The notes under the pieces: model-generated
What the model was told of the DNA's origin: nothing
Databases searched by the model: none
The model's input: only the letters and a program-made list of their open reading frames with translations
Position numbers and translations under genes: made by a program
DNA from: Clostridium sp. 1001271st1 H5
GTDB lineage: Bacteria; Bacillota; Clostridia; Lachnospirales; Lachnospiraceae
Assembly: GCF_005845215.1 (NCBI RefSeq)
Contig: NZ_SPHO01000016.1
Location: 79,259 to 143,258 of the forward strand
Reading direction: 5' to 3'
DNA length: 64,000 nucleotides
Part shown: one piece after another, positions 16,581-24,917 of the stretch
Layout of the letters: the number at the start of each line of letters is the position of its first letter
Numbering within the stretch: position 1 is the stretch's first letter

Positions 16581-18020
16581 CTACAGCCCCAGATACTCCT
16601 CAAACAGATTGCACACCCTGACCGCATCCGCCTCATGTTCCATCTCGCAGAATATGCGGAGCAAAGGTTCTGTGCCTGAAAACCTGGCGATTACCCAGCC
16701 TCCGTTCTTAAAATATACCTTGCATCCGTCAATATAGGATACATGGTCTGTCTCAAAGGGCAGCTCCGGCAGTTTCTTTTCCTCCATAAGGATGTGATGG
16801 ATACGCTCCTTTTCCTCCGGCGTGAACCTGTAATCACGCTCCGCCATGTGGATGGCCCCGTACTCCTTTCTGATATCCGCTGCAATCTCCGACAGCTTCT
16901 TGCCGCTGACAGCTATCATCTCCACCAGAAGGGTGGCTGCATAGATGCCGTCTTTACCGTGTATATGGCCTTTTACCGTCAGACCACCTGAGGACTCACC
17001 GCCTATAATGGCGTCTTTCTCCTGCATTTTAGCGGATATATGCTTGAATCCCACGGGCACCTCGTAGCATTTCTGTCCAAAGCTCTCAGCCACCTTATCC
17101 AGCACATGGGTGGTGGCCAGGTTGCGCACGGCAGGTCCCCTCCACCCCTTGTATTTCAGCAGATAGTAGTAGAGCATGACCAGTATGTCGTTTGCATGGA
17201 GATAATGCCCCTGGTCATCAATCACTCCCAGCCTATCCGCATCCCCGTCCGTTGCAATACCGATATCACAATAGCGGTCCAGCACATAATTCTGCAGATT
17301 CCGCAGGGTCCGCTCCGTGGGCGCGGGCATCTTTCCGCCAAAGAGGGTATCGTGCCTGGAGTTAATGGTTTCTATGGTGCACCTTGCAATGGAAAGAATG
17401 GTGCTCAGGGCCGTCAGGCTCACACCGTACATGGGGTCAATGGCAATACGCAAATCCCGTTCCTTGATGGCATCCATGTTAATCACGGAAATGATATTAT
17501 CCAGGTACTCGTTCATGGGATTAATTTCCCGGACCATGCCCTGCCTTACAAGCTCCAGATATGAGGGCGGGGGCATCTGCCCGTTTTCCTCCTCATTTGG
17601 CACGTAGAGCTCCTCCGCCTGTTCCAGGTAATACTCAATTTCCGAAGTCTGTTTCTCATCCGCATCCCGGCCTCCGTAGGTAAACACCTTGATACCGTTA
17701 TAGATGGCCGGATTATGGCTGGCAGTCACCATCATGCCGTAGCTCAGTTCATGCTTCATCACATAGAACATTACCAGGGGGGTGGGCGAGCTGCGGTTTA
17801 CAAACCACACACGGATTCCCTGATTCCCAAATATCTCGCAGGACCATATGATGGCCTCCTTTGAAAGAAACCGCCGGTCATACCCCATGACAATGCCCTG
17901 GCCCTCCGCTCCCTCTGCCTTCATCTTAAGGCATATGGCCAATGCCAGCTTCTGTATGTTCTCTTTTGTAAATTCTTCTCCAATAATGGCTCTCCAGCCG
18001 CCTGTACCGAACTTTACCAT
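16581..18020 (-). CDS. Phosphoglucomutase/phosphomannomutase
   Basis: 479 residues of the alpha-D-phosphohexomutase superfamily. The phosphoserine loop is TASHNP (Ser101), the metal loop DGDAD is at 258-262, the sugar-binding loop GGESSGG is near 337 and the phosphate-binding loop RFSGTEPLLR is near the C-terminus. It interconverts hexose 1- and 6-phosphates. It starts 16 bp after the ABC permease gene, so it is probably cotranscribed with the importer. This is the main reason to think the importer brings in a sugar phosphate rather than iron. Confidence 0.93.
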   Translation of the reverse strand: MVKFGTGGWRAIIGEEFTKENIQKLALAICLKMKAEGAEGQGIVMGYDRRFLSKEAIIWSCEIFGNQGIRVWFVNRSSPTPLVMFYVMKHELSYGMMVTASHNPAIYNGIKVFTYGGRDADEKQTSEIEYYLEQAEELYVPNEEENGQMPPPSYLELVRQGMVREINPMNEYLDNIISVINMDAIKERDLRIAIDPMYGVSLTALSTILSIARCTIETINSRHDTLFGGKMPAPTERTLRNLQNYVLDRYCDIGIATDGDADRLGVIDDQGHYLHANDILVMLYYYLLKYKGWRGPAVRNLATTHVLDKVAESFGQKCYEVPVGFKHISAKMQEKDAIIGGESSGGLTVKGHIHGKDGIYAATLLVEMIAVSGKKLSEIAADIRKEYGAIHMAERDYRFTPEEKERIHHILMEEKKLPELPFETDHVSYIDGCKVYFKNGGWVIARFSGTEPLLRIFCEMEHEADAVRVCNLFEEYLGL

Positions 18021-18036
18021 ATGTTTTCTCCTAACA

Positions 18037-19689
18037 CTACACGATTGACACCTTTCCTTTGCTCACCTTCAGGAAGATAAGCAGCATGACCACTGTGCTC
18101 ACAGTCAGTATTGATGCCAGGGCTGCCGCTGTGCCGTAACTGTTGCGCACCACCTCTGTATAGATGGCCACGGAAATGGTACTTGTCTTGCCGCCGTAGA
18201 GCATGACGCTGGATGACAGCTCATTGATACAGGTAATCCAGCTGAGAATGGCTCCGGACAGGACGCCGGGCGCCATAAGCCTTGCTGTCACCTTGCCGAA
18301 GGTCTTCATAGGAGACACGCCCAGGCTGATGGACGCCTCCTCCACACTCGGATCCATCTGCTGCAGGAAGGCGCTTCCTGACCGGACCGTGTAGGGCAGT
18401 TTCCTGACCACAAAAGCTATAATGATAATCAGGGCCGTACCTGTCAGGATGACAGGAGGCTTATTGAATGCAACGATTAAGCTGATACCAAGCACTGCTC
18501 CGGGAATGACAAAGGGGAACATGATGATTAAATCCATCAGCTGCCCGGCCAGACCCTTCTGCCGGACCACGATATAGGAAATCAGCATACCCAGCGCTAT
18601 GATAAACACAATGGCAATGGTGGAGAATACAAAGGTATTCCTGATGTTGGTCCACAGGCGGTTGAAAATGGTAATGTAGCTGCCAAGGCTGAATCCCTTC
18701 TGGAAGCCTGTGAAATCACACTTGATAAAGCTGGTGATAAGCACCACAATCTGGGGCAGGATTCCCACAAAAGTAACCAGCATCACAGGGAAGGTCACCA
18801 GGAAACGCTTCAATCCGTGCAGCACCTCTTCCTTGGGAGGACGCATGGCTGTCATGACATAATTCTTTCTGGATACATAATACTTCTGCACCAGCAGAAC
18901 GGTTGTGGAACAGATTACAATGATAACAGACAGGGCACTGGCCAGGTGGGCGTTGCCCCCAATCTCACTCATGTATTCATTGTATACCAGAACCGGAAGC
19001 ACCATATATCCCTCGCCAATCAGCATGGGCGTTCCAAAATCAGCCAGGCTGGTCATAAACACCATGATGGCTCCTGCTGCGATGGACGGAAGCACCACTG
19101 GCAGGGTAATGGTCCACAGCCTGCGCAGCTTATTGCTGCCCAGATTTTCCGCGGCCTCCTCCAGGCTTGAATCAATGCTTCCCATGGCCCCTGAGGTATA
19201 CAGGTACACATAGGGGAATAATTTAAAGGTAAATACGATGATAATGCCAATTTTGCCGTAAATGCTGGGCAGATGGATACCGATATTTGCAAACATGCTG
19301 GTGATGAAACCGGAACGCCCGAACAGGGTAATCCAGCTGTAAGCCCCGATAAAAGGAGGACTCATAAGGCTCATGATGATGAAAATATGGATGAACCTCT
19401 TTCCCACTATGTTATATCTGGACATGACATAGGCTATGGGCACGCCTACCACCAGGGTGGTCAGTGTAGTTACAACGGACACGAACAGGCTTCGTCCGAG
19501 AGCCGTGTAGTAGTACTTCTTAGTAAAGAACCGGATATAGTTCTCCAGGGTAAAGCCAGCTGCATTTTTTGAAAAGAAGCTTCGTGTTATCAGGGTACAG
19601 AAGGGATAAAACAGGAAAATCAGCATGAATCCCACTACCAGCACCTTGACCCAGAACCAGAAATCCAGCTTTTTCCGCGATTTTACCAT
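18037..19689 (-). CDS. ABC transporter permease, two fused domains (FbpB/AfuB type)
   Basis: 550 residues with about twelve membrane segments and two BPD_transp_1 domains. The EAA-type loops are SSLEEAAENLGSNKLRRLW in the first half and EEASISLGVSPMKTF in the second, so one chain supplies both halves of the channel. This is the architecture of FbpB and AfuB. It overlaps the ATPase gene upstream by 7 bp. AfuB-type permeases in Actinobacillus and enteric bacteria import hexose and heptulose phosphates although annotated as iron transporters; the downstream phosphoglucomutase supports that assignment here. Confidence 0.92.
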   Translation of the reverse strand: MVKSRKKLDFWFWVKVLVVGFMLIFLFYPFCTLITRSFFSKNAAGFTLENYIRFFTKKYYYTALGRSLFVSVVTTLTTLVVGVPIAYVMSRYNIVGKRFIHIFIIMSLMSPPFIGAYSWITLFGRSGFITSMFANIGIHLPSIYGKIGIIIVFTFKLFPYVYLYTSGAMGSIDSSLEEAAENLGSNKLRRLWTITLPVVLPSIAAGAIMVFMTSLADFGTPMLIGEGYMVLPVLVYNEYMSEIGGNAHLASALSVIIVICSTTVLLVQKYYVSRKNYVMTAMRPPKEEVLHGLKRFLVTFPVMLVTFVGILPQIVVLITSFIKCDFTGFQKGFSLGSYITIFNRLWTNIRNTFVFSTIAIVFIIALGMLISYIVVRQKGLAGQLMDLIIMFPFVIPGAVLGISLIVAFNKPPVILTGTALIIIIAFVVRKLPYTVRSGSAFLQQMDPSVEEASISLGVSPMKTFGKVTARLMAPGVLSGAILSWITCINELSSSVMLYGGKTSTISVAIYTEVVRNSYGTAAALASILTVSTVVMLLIFLKVSKGKVSIV

Positions 19690-20762
19690 GAAATCACCTC
19701 CTGGGTCTGGGCATCGTACACGCCTACAGCATTGATATCAAAGTTTACCTTCACCCTCTGCCCGTCAGGACGCAGCTCACGCACATCCTTTGTGTACTCG
19801 TTAAGCTGCACGGTCTGGCCGTTATCCAGTTCAATTTCATATTCAATGAAATCCCCCAGGAAGGTGGATATGACAATTTTTCCCGGCAGTCCTTCCTTCT
19901 CGTCAAAGAACAGCTGCTCCGGCCTGGCTGAAATAATCCCCTTTCCCTTAAAGGGGGCCTTAAGCCTGCATGTGATGGTGCACTCACCCTTGATGTCCAG
20001 GATAGCTGCCTCCGGATGTTTGCCGTCCACATCACATTCCACAAAATTGGACACGCCGATGAATCCTGCCACAAAGGTGTTCTGAGGCTTCTTGTATATA
20101 TCCTCAGGGGACCCCACCTGCATCACGTCCCCCTCTTTGATAACTGCTATGCGGTCTGAGATGGCCAGGGCCTCCTCCTGGTCATGGGTCACATAGATGG
20201 TGGTGATTCCCAGCCGGCGCTGGAGCTTCTTGATAACCGTCCTCATCTGTACCCTGAGCTTTGCGTCCAGGTTGGACAGGGGCTCATCCATCAGCAGTAC
20301 GCCGGGCTCTATGACAAAGGCCCTTGCAAGGGCCACCCTCTGCTGCTGTCCTCCTGACAGCTCATTGGGCTTTCTGTCCTTTAACTTCTTAATCTGAACC
20401 AGGTCAAGGGCCTCATCCACCTTGCCTGGAATCTGGTCCTTTGGATACTTCTTTGCCTTTAACCCGTAGGCCACATTCTCCGCCACAGTCAGATGGGGGA
20501 AGATGGCGTAGTTCTGGAACACCATGCCGATATCTCTCTTATGGGCTTCCAGATTGTTGATGACCTTGTCGTCGAAGCAGATTTCCCCGCCATCCACGCT
20601 GTTAAACCCTGCTATCATCCTGAGCAAGGTGGTCTTGCCGCATCCGGAGGGCCCCAACAGTGTAAAAAATTCGCCCTGTTTTATCTCCAGATTCACTCCT
20701 TTTAACGCTGTAAAATCACCGTACCTCTTAACGGCGTCCTTTATGATAACTGCATGGCTCAT
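19683..20762 (-). CDS. ABC transporter ATP-binding protein (FbpC/AfuC type)
   Basis: 359 residues from the ATG at 20762 (MSHAVIIKD), which has GGAGG eight bases upstream; the longer frame from 20777 lacks a ribosome site. Walker A is GPSGCGKT (37-44), the signature is LSGGQQQR (near 135), Walker B is VLLMDEPLS (near 158), and the H-loop is YVTHDQEEA. A C-terminal TOBE-like domain (after about 235) is typical of the MalK/PotA/FbpC group. It lies between the binding protein and permease genes of the same operon. Confidence 0.93.
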   Translation of the reverse strand: MSHAVIIKDAVKRYGDFTALKGVNLEIKQGEFFTLLGPSGCGKTTLLRMIAGFNSVDGGEICFDDKVINNLEAHKRDIGMVFQNYAIFPHLTVAENVAYGLKAKKYPKDQIPGKVDEALDLVQIKKLKDRKPNELSGGQQQRVALARAFVIEPGVLLMDEPLSNLDAKLRVQMRTVIKKLQRRLGITTIYVTHDQEEALAISDRIAVIKEGDVMQVGSPEDIYKKPQNTFVAGFIGVSNFVECDVDGKHPEAAILDIKGECTITCRLKAPFKGKGIISARPEQLFFDEKEGLPGKIVISTFLGDFIEYEIELDNGQTVQLNEYTKDVRELRPDGQRVKVNFDINAVGVYDAQTQEVISW

Positions 20763-20790
20763 ACCAGTCTCCTCCAATCATACCCTTTAC

Positions 20791-20834
20791 GTGAAAGACT
20801 GTCCCGCCCTTCCGGGTCCGGACAGCCTTTTCAC
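20791..20834 (-). other. Hairpin between binding-protein and ATPase genes
   Basis: GTGAAAAGGCTGTCC and GGGACAGTCTTTCAC pair across a short GC-rich loop. No U-run follows on the minus strand, so this looks like an mRNA-stabilising or processing hairpin that lets the binding protein be made in excess over the membrane components. Confidence 0.6.
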
Positions 20835-20911
20835 CATGTTCCTCTGACAGTTTAACGTTTCCTGATTACTTAATACCTACTGCTTATATATACACAAATA
20901 CTCCCTCGGAT

Positions 20912-22039
20912 TTAGTCTACCATAATGTCATTGAAGTGCTCAATGATGGCTTCCTTCTCATTGGCTGCCCAGTCAAAGTCATAATCAACCAGCGGGATAT
21001 CTTCCAGTTTAGCCATGCCCTCGCCAACTTCCATGTCGCTTCTTACAGGACGTCGTCCCCAGTTTCCGCTCTGCTCTGTCTGGCACTCTTTGGAAGTAAC
21101 AAAATCAATGAACAGCTTTGCATTTTCCTCATTGGGGCATCCCTTAACCAGGGCAACGCCGTCAGGAACAGCACTGGTTCCATCCTTCGGATATACAAAT
21201 CCTACCGACGGGTCATCCTTATACTGTACAGCTGCCTTCTCCAGGGTCAGACCTACATAGAACTCGCCGTCTGCCACCATCTTATGGCACTTGCCTGAAG
21301 AGTCAACAATCTTTCCGTCCAGGTTGTCATATAATTTCTTGATGAAATCCCATCCGTCTTCCTTGCCGCCATGGCCCAGAATCATGGTACACAGCTGTGT
21401 ATAAGCAGAACCGGACTTGGATGGCAGACAATATGCAATCTTGCCCTTCCACTCAGGCTTTGTCAGGTCTTCCCATGTCTCCGGAATGGTCAGTCCGTCC
21501 TTCTCAATCAGGTCCTTGTTATAGAAAATAACCATTGGCAATGGGCTCTCGCCAATCCACAGCCCATCCGGGTCCTTGTAAGCAGCGCCTATGAATTCAT
21601 CGTTAGCACATACATAAGGTTCAAAATATTCCTTAAATGCTGCCAGGGAGTCAGCGCCGCCGCCCCACAATACGTCTGCAATGGGGTTGGCTGTCTCAGC
21701 CGCAATACGGTTGCACAGCTCGCCGGTACCTGCTGCCACTACCTCAACCTTAACATTGGGATACTTCTCCATGAACAGGTTAACGCCTGCATTCAGCGGA
21801 TCTGCATCATGGGGTGAATATACCACCACGGTTCCCTTATAATCCTCAGGAGCCTTCTCACCTGCGGCCGCTGCCTCTGCCTTAGGCTCTTCTGCCTTCT
21901 CCTCCGCCTTAGTCTCTGCCGGTGCTTCTGTGGCAGCAGGAGCTGCCGTGGTATCGGCCGGCTTATCGCCGCCGCCGCATGCCGCCAGGCTTAAAACCAT
22001 CATTGCTGCCAGTGAAGCTGTTAAAAACCGTTTTTTCAT
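20912..22039 (-). CDS. ABC transporter substrate-binding lipoprotein (AfuA-like)
   Basis: 375 residues; signal peptide with lipobox LSLAAC (Cys21), then an Ala/Glu/Pro-rich linker (about 25-65) and a family 6-type periplasmic binding domain (VVVYSPHDADPLNAG onward). It is the first gene of binding protein-ATPase-permease-phosphoglucomutase-DUF1284. Automatic annotation would say Fe3+ transport, but the Tyr pair and anion site typical of ferric binding proteins are not obvious, and the operon partner is a hexose-phosphate enzyme. It is related to the orphan sensor lipoprotein at 5623-6714, so both may bind the same ligand class. Hexose phosphate as ligand is inference. Confidence 0.88.
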   Translation of the reverse strand: MKKRFLTASLAAMMVLSLAACGGGDKPADTTAAPAATEAPAETKAEEKAEEPKAEAAAAGEKAPEDYKGTVVVYSPHDADPLNAGVNLFMEKYPNVKVEVVAAGTGELCNRIAAETANPIADVLWGGGADSLAAFKEYFEPYVCANDEFIGAAYKDPDGLWIGESPLPMVIFYNKDLIEKDGLTIPETWEDLTKPEWKGKIAYCLPSKSGSAYTQLCTMILGHGGKEDGWDFIKKLYDNLDGKIVDSSGKCHKMVADGEFYVGLTLEKAAVQYKDDPSVGFVYPKDGTSAVPDGVALVKGCPNEENAKLFIDFVTSKECQTEQSGNWGRRPVRSDMEVGEGMAKLEDIPLVDYDFDWAANEKEAIIEHFNDIMVD

Positions 22040-22104
22040 AATACACCTCTCCTTTTATATCATATTTTCAGTTCACGTAATCATTGGGAGTTTTTACCTC
22101 CGAT

Positions 22105-22170
22105 AGTCATATTATATGACTTTATTGTGCGTTTTTCCATTTGTTATTCTTACATTTCTTTTGTTATTCT
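22105..22170 (-). promoter_or_regulatory. Activator-dependent promoter of the AfuA-like ABC operon
   Basis: The minus strand has TATAAT (22111-22116) and a poor -35 (TGGAAA, 22134-22139, 17-bp spacing). Immediately upstream are two perfect 11-bp direct repeats, AGAATAACAAA, at 22140-22150 and 22160-22170, spaced 20 bp or two helical turns, the usual arrangement for AraC-type activators. A 17-bp palindrome (AGTCATATTATATGACT, 22105-22121) overlaps the -10. A second hairpin (GGAG/CTCC, 22087-22101) lies in the leader. The rest of the 341-bp gap is AT-rich apart from the terminator noted next. Confidence 0.65.
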
Positions 22171-22278
22171 GAACTATTGCATAGTTTTAATGGCTTTTTT
22201 TATATTTATATATGCATATTATCCACTCTCCAGGAGCCCTTTTACCGAACCGGCATAAACATCTGTATAAATATGGGC

Positions 22279-22315
22279 AAAAAAAGCCGCGGCATTTTCA
22301 ATCTGCCACGGCATT
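22279..22315 (-). terminator. Terminator
   Basis: On the minus strand GCCGTGGCA pairs with TGCCGCGGC across a nine-base loop and is followed by TTTTTTT. It lies about 65 bp downstream of the pterin-synthase-like gene and terminates it. Confidence 0.8.
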
Positions 22316-22380
22316 CTCTGTTTCAAACACATATTTAGTTAATACCAGCGCCTGTTCCGCCTGCCTGTTCCTGTTCCGGC

Positions 22381-22944
22381 CTATTTCCTATATCCGCATT
22401 TCGGACACACGCCGTTTTCATCTAATGCAATACCGCATAACGGACAGCGGTCCATGGTCCTCTGGGGCTTAAATTCCTCGGACGCTGCATTTACACCGCT
22501 GGTAAAGGTTATTTTCACGATGTTTAACTTGTCCTTCAGCAAGTCATAGACAATTTTAATCATGCCCTCAACCGTCATTGTCTCCTTTGTTACAACCAGA
22601 CGGCATTCCGGATATGCTGTGGCAAGCTCTGTTTTAAAGGCCGGGCCTTTCATTGTATTGTTAGGAGCCCCGTCCTTGATACCCTGGGCCTCATATACCC
22701 CCAGGAGCGCCGGAAGCAATGGGTCGTCTTCCCGTAAAATCGTAGCATGGTCAAAGTTTTTCAGAACCTCCCATGCTGTTTTCTGAATCTCGTTACAGGG
22801 GAATACCATATTGACACCTGCATTAACCGTATCCTCTACCTCCAATGTCAATATGCCTGTGTGTCCGTGCAGATACTGTGCTTCACCCTTAAAACCATAA
22901 AACCTGTGTGCATACTGTAAATCCAACCTGGTGATACTTCTCAT
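22381..22944 (-). CDS. 6-pyruvoyltetrahydropterin synthase/QueD-family protein with C-terminal zinc ribbon
   Basis: 187 residues. The QueD/PTPS fold is suggested by the N-terminal YAHRFYGFKGEAQYLHGHTG segment (zinc His residues HR, HGH), the N-F-D-H-A-T segment and the C-terminal Glu region. Unusually, the last 25 residues form a zinc ribbon (CPLCGIAL, CPKCGY). Typical QueD is about 120-140 residues and lacks the ribbon. No queC, queE or queF genes are nearby; the neighbours are selenium-associated genes. It has its own promoter. Whether it makes a queuosine precursor or another pterin-like product is not clear. Confidence 0.75.
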   Translation of the reverse strand: MRSITRLDLQYAHRFYGFKGEAQYLHGHTGILTLEVEDTVNAGVNMVFPCNEIQKTAWEVLKNFDHATILREDDPLLPALLGVYEAQGIKDGAPNNTMKGPAFKTELATAYPECRLVVTKETMTVEGMIKIVYDLLKDKLNIVKITFTSGVNAASEEFKPQRTMDRCPLCGIALDENGVCPKCGYRK

Positions 22945-22987
22945 ATAAAACCTCCTTTTCTTCTGTATTTACGGGTTTCTAAAAATA

Positions 22988-23034
22988 ATAACTATTCTTA
23001 TTATCATTATAGTCAATATACCCGCAGAAGTCAA
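22988..23034 (-). promoter_or_regulatory. Sigma-A promoter with Fur-like site ahead of the PTPS-like gene
   Basis: The minus strand has TTGACT (23029-23034), a 17-bp spacer and TATAAT (23006-23011). From the -10 onward the sequence TATAATGATAATAAGAATA matches 14 of 19 positions of the classical Fur box, and ATAATAA/TTATTAT forms an inverted repeat at the expected start site. Metal-responsive repression is a hypothesis. Confidence 0.55.
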
Positions 23035-23077
23035 GGAAAATCCATCTGTAATTTCAACTATCTTAACATGCAAATCC

Positions 23078-24217
23078 TTACTCTTCCTCAGCCAATTCCC
23101 TTACTGCCCGGATTCCGGTATCAACCTCTTCCTCTGTGTTAAAGTAAGAAAAGCTGAACCGCACCATTCCCTGTTCCACGGTTTTAAAGGATTCATGCAT
23201 CAGAGGCGCACAGTGGGCGCCCGGCCGGGTGGAGATTCCGTAGGTGACAGCCAGTTCGTCGCTGACCTCCGAGGAATCGTAATTTCCGATATTCAGGGCC
23301 ACGATGGCTGCCCGCTCATCCGAAGAGAAATCACCGTACACCCGTACACCCGGTATCCCCGACACTCCCTCATAAAACCGGCGCATCAGTTCCGCCTCTC
23401 TCCGGTGGATGTTTTCCACTCCCGTCTCCTTTATGAAGCCAAGGGCGGCGTGAAGACCTGCTATTCCATGGCCGTTCAGCGTACCTGCCTCCAGGGCAGT
23501 GGGCATGTCCTGGGGATGTTCTTTCAGATAGGTGTGGACGCCGCTTCCCCCTGCCTTAAGGGGTTTTATACGGATGCCGTCACCCACGCAGATTCCGCCT
23601 GTTCCCTGGGGGCCCAGAAGCCCCTTATGGCCGGTAAAGCACAGCACATCTATATGCATCCGCTTCATGTCAATGGGAAGGACTCCCGCTGTCTGGGACG
23701 CATCCACCACCAGGCGGATTCCATGTCTGCGGCACAGCCCGCCAATGCGTTCCAAATCCATCCGGTTGCCCGTCAGGTTGGAAGCATGGGTACATACAAC
23801 TGCCTTTGTCTCAGGCCGTATGCTTTCCTCCAGCCGGTCATAACACAGAACTCCCTTCTCATCGCAGGGCAGAATCGTCAGGCTGACTCCCCGCTTTTCC
23901 ATCAGATAAAGAGGACGGAGCACGGAATTATGCTCCAGCACCGTGGTAATCACATGGTCCCCTTCTGAGAACAGGCCCTGGATGACCGTGTTCAGGCTTT
24001 CCGTGGAATTACTGGTAAATGCAACCTGCAGGGGATTGCCCAGGTGAAACAATTCAGAAATCCTCTCCCTGGTTTCATAAATCATCCTGGACGCATCCAG
24101 GGAAGCCTCATGGGCCCCTCTGCCGGAATTGCCAAAATTCCTCATGGCATCCGCAACCGCGTCTATAACGCAGTCCGGTTTCCTCATGGTAGTAGCTGCA
24201 TTGTCAAAATAAATCAT
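23078..24217 (-). CDS. Cysteine desulfurase/selenocysteine lyase-like aminotransferase class V
   Basis: 379 residues from the ATG at 24217 (MIYFDNAATTM), preceded by GGGAGG; the longer frame from 24304 has no such site. PLP Lys is in FTGHKGLLGPQGTGG, and the mobile-loop Cys is in RPGAHCAPLMH near residue 330. Related class V enzymes of this compact group sit next to selD, yedE and DUF3343 genes and are thought to release selenium or sulfur for selenophosphate synthesis. That is exactly the context here (DUF3343, TusA-like, YedE, SelA, SelB). A role in selenium supply is therefore more likely than general Fe-S assembly, though not proven. Confidence 0.85.
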   Translation of the reverse strand: MIYFDNAATTMRKPDCVIDAVADAMRNFGNSGRGAHEASLDASRMIYETRERISELFHLGNPLQVAFTSNSTESLNTVIQGLFSEGDHVITTVLEHNSVLRPLYLMEKRGVSLTILPCDEKGVLCYDRLEESIRPETKAVVCTHASNLTGNRMDLERIGGLCRRHGIRLVVDASQTAGVLPIDMKRMHIDVLCFTGHKGLLGPQGTGGICVGDGIRIKPLKAGGSGVHTYLKEHPQDMPTALEAGTLNGHGIAGLHAALGFIKETGVENIHRREAELMRRFYEGVSGIPGVRVYGDFSSDERAAIVALNIGNYDSSEVSDELAVTYGISTRPGAHCAPLMHESFKTVEQGMVRFSFSYFNTEEEVDTGIRAVRELAEEE

Positions 24218-24270
24218 AATAGCGCCTCCCTTTCCCACCTTATCAATCGGGAAATTCCAATCACAATCCG

Positions 24271-24302
24271 GTCCCGCCCAACATTCATACACGGGGCGGG
24301 AC
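24271..24302 (-). other. Intergenic hairpin between DUF3343 and desulfurase-like genes
   Basis: GTCCCGCCC and GGGCGGGAC pair perfectly across about 14 bases. No T-run follows. It may set relative expression within the selenium operon. Confidence 0.5.
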
Positions 24303-24325
24303 ATCTGTTGGCATACACCCTGATA

Positions 24326-24562
24326 TCAGTACATGAGCTGAACCATTTCCTCATGCTCCACGCCCTTTTCCTTCATAAACCCTGCCATCTCTTCTTCCAT
24401 GTCAGGTTCGCAGCACCAGGCAAGGCCGCAGCCCGCGGATATTTCCCTGGGCACCGGTATCATCCTTCCTGACTTCCGGTTCTCCTTACAAAGCTTTTCC
24501 ATGGCAATGGCTTCAGCCGTGGTATGAAATGTAATAATTAATTTCGGTTCTTTTTTTCTCAT
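24326..24562 (-). CDS. DUF3343 protein (selenium-metabolism associated)
   Basis: 78 residues: ITFHTTAEAIAMEKLCKE then a Cys-rich segment SAGCGLAWCCEPDMEEEM. This is the putative Se/S carrier-like DUF3343 family, whose genes co-occur with yedE, yedF and selD. The conserved CGLAW segment could carry a persulfide or perselenide. It lies between the TusA-like gene and the desulfurase-like gene on the same strand. The function is inferred from conserved neighbourhoods only. Confidence 0.8.
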   Translation of the reverse strand: MRKKEPKLIITFHTTAEAIAMEKLCKENRKSGRMIPVPREISAGCGLAWCCEPDMEEEMAGFMKEKGVEHEEMVQLMY

Positions 24563-24589
24563 CCCATCAATCCTTTCGTATCTAAAAAT

Positions 24590-24647
24590 ATGCTGCAGCA
24601 GACTGTCACCAGGCTGTCAAACAGCCTGACACCTTCCACTGCAGCAT
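24590..24647 (-). other. Long intergenic stem-loop in the selenium operon
   Basis: ATGCTGCAG at each end (the right arm reads CTGCAGCAT) encloses a second stem, CAGGCTGTcaaACAGCCTG. The two-part stem spans almost 60 bases between the TusA-like and DUF3343 genes. It is not followed by a U-run. Processing or stability control are possible roles. Confidence 0.55.
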
Positions 24648-24698
24648 CCGGTTTCAGAAGCCCTGGTTCAGACACGCTGTGACTCCGGGACATCTGTT

Positions 24699-24905
24699 TT
24701 ATTCAATCACTATTTCAAATTCAGACCCTTTTTCGGTTACTGTAGCCGTCTTTCCCTGGCTCTTTGCGTACTTTTCAACATTCATCCTGGTATGAGGTTC
24801 ACTGACCAGCACCCTGACTGTCTCTCCCTTGTGTTTCTTAAGGGCCGCCGCTGTCAGCAATACAGGCTCCGGACAGGATAGTCCTCTTGCATCTACTTCG
24901 TACAT
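24699..24905 (-). CDS. TusA/YedF-like sulfurtransferase domain protein
   Basis: 68 residues, a complete TusA fold with the catalytic CPEP motif (Cys12 region: GLSCPEPVLLTAAALKKHKG). In many bacteria this domain is fused to a DsrE-like domain as YedF, a protein linked to selenium metabolism; here only the N-terminal TusA part is present and DUF3343 follows as a separate gene. It starts 12 bp after the yedE stop. Likely a sulfur or selenium relay protein working with YedE and the desulfurase-like enzyme. Confidence 0.85.
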   Translation of the reverse strand: MYEVDARGLSCPEPVLLTAAALKKHKGETVRVLVSEPHTRMNVEKYAKSQGKTATVTEKGSEFEIVIE

Positions 24906-24917
24906 ATCTCCTACCTC

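Noticed and set aside
24590..24647. SECIS element of a hidden selenoprotein
   Set aside because: The stem-loop lies between two complete genes with no in-frame UGA context upstream.
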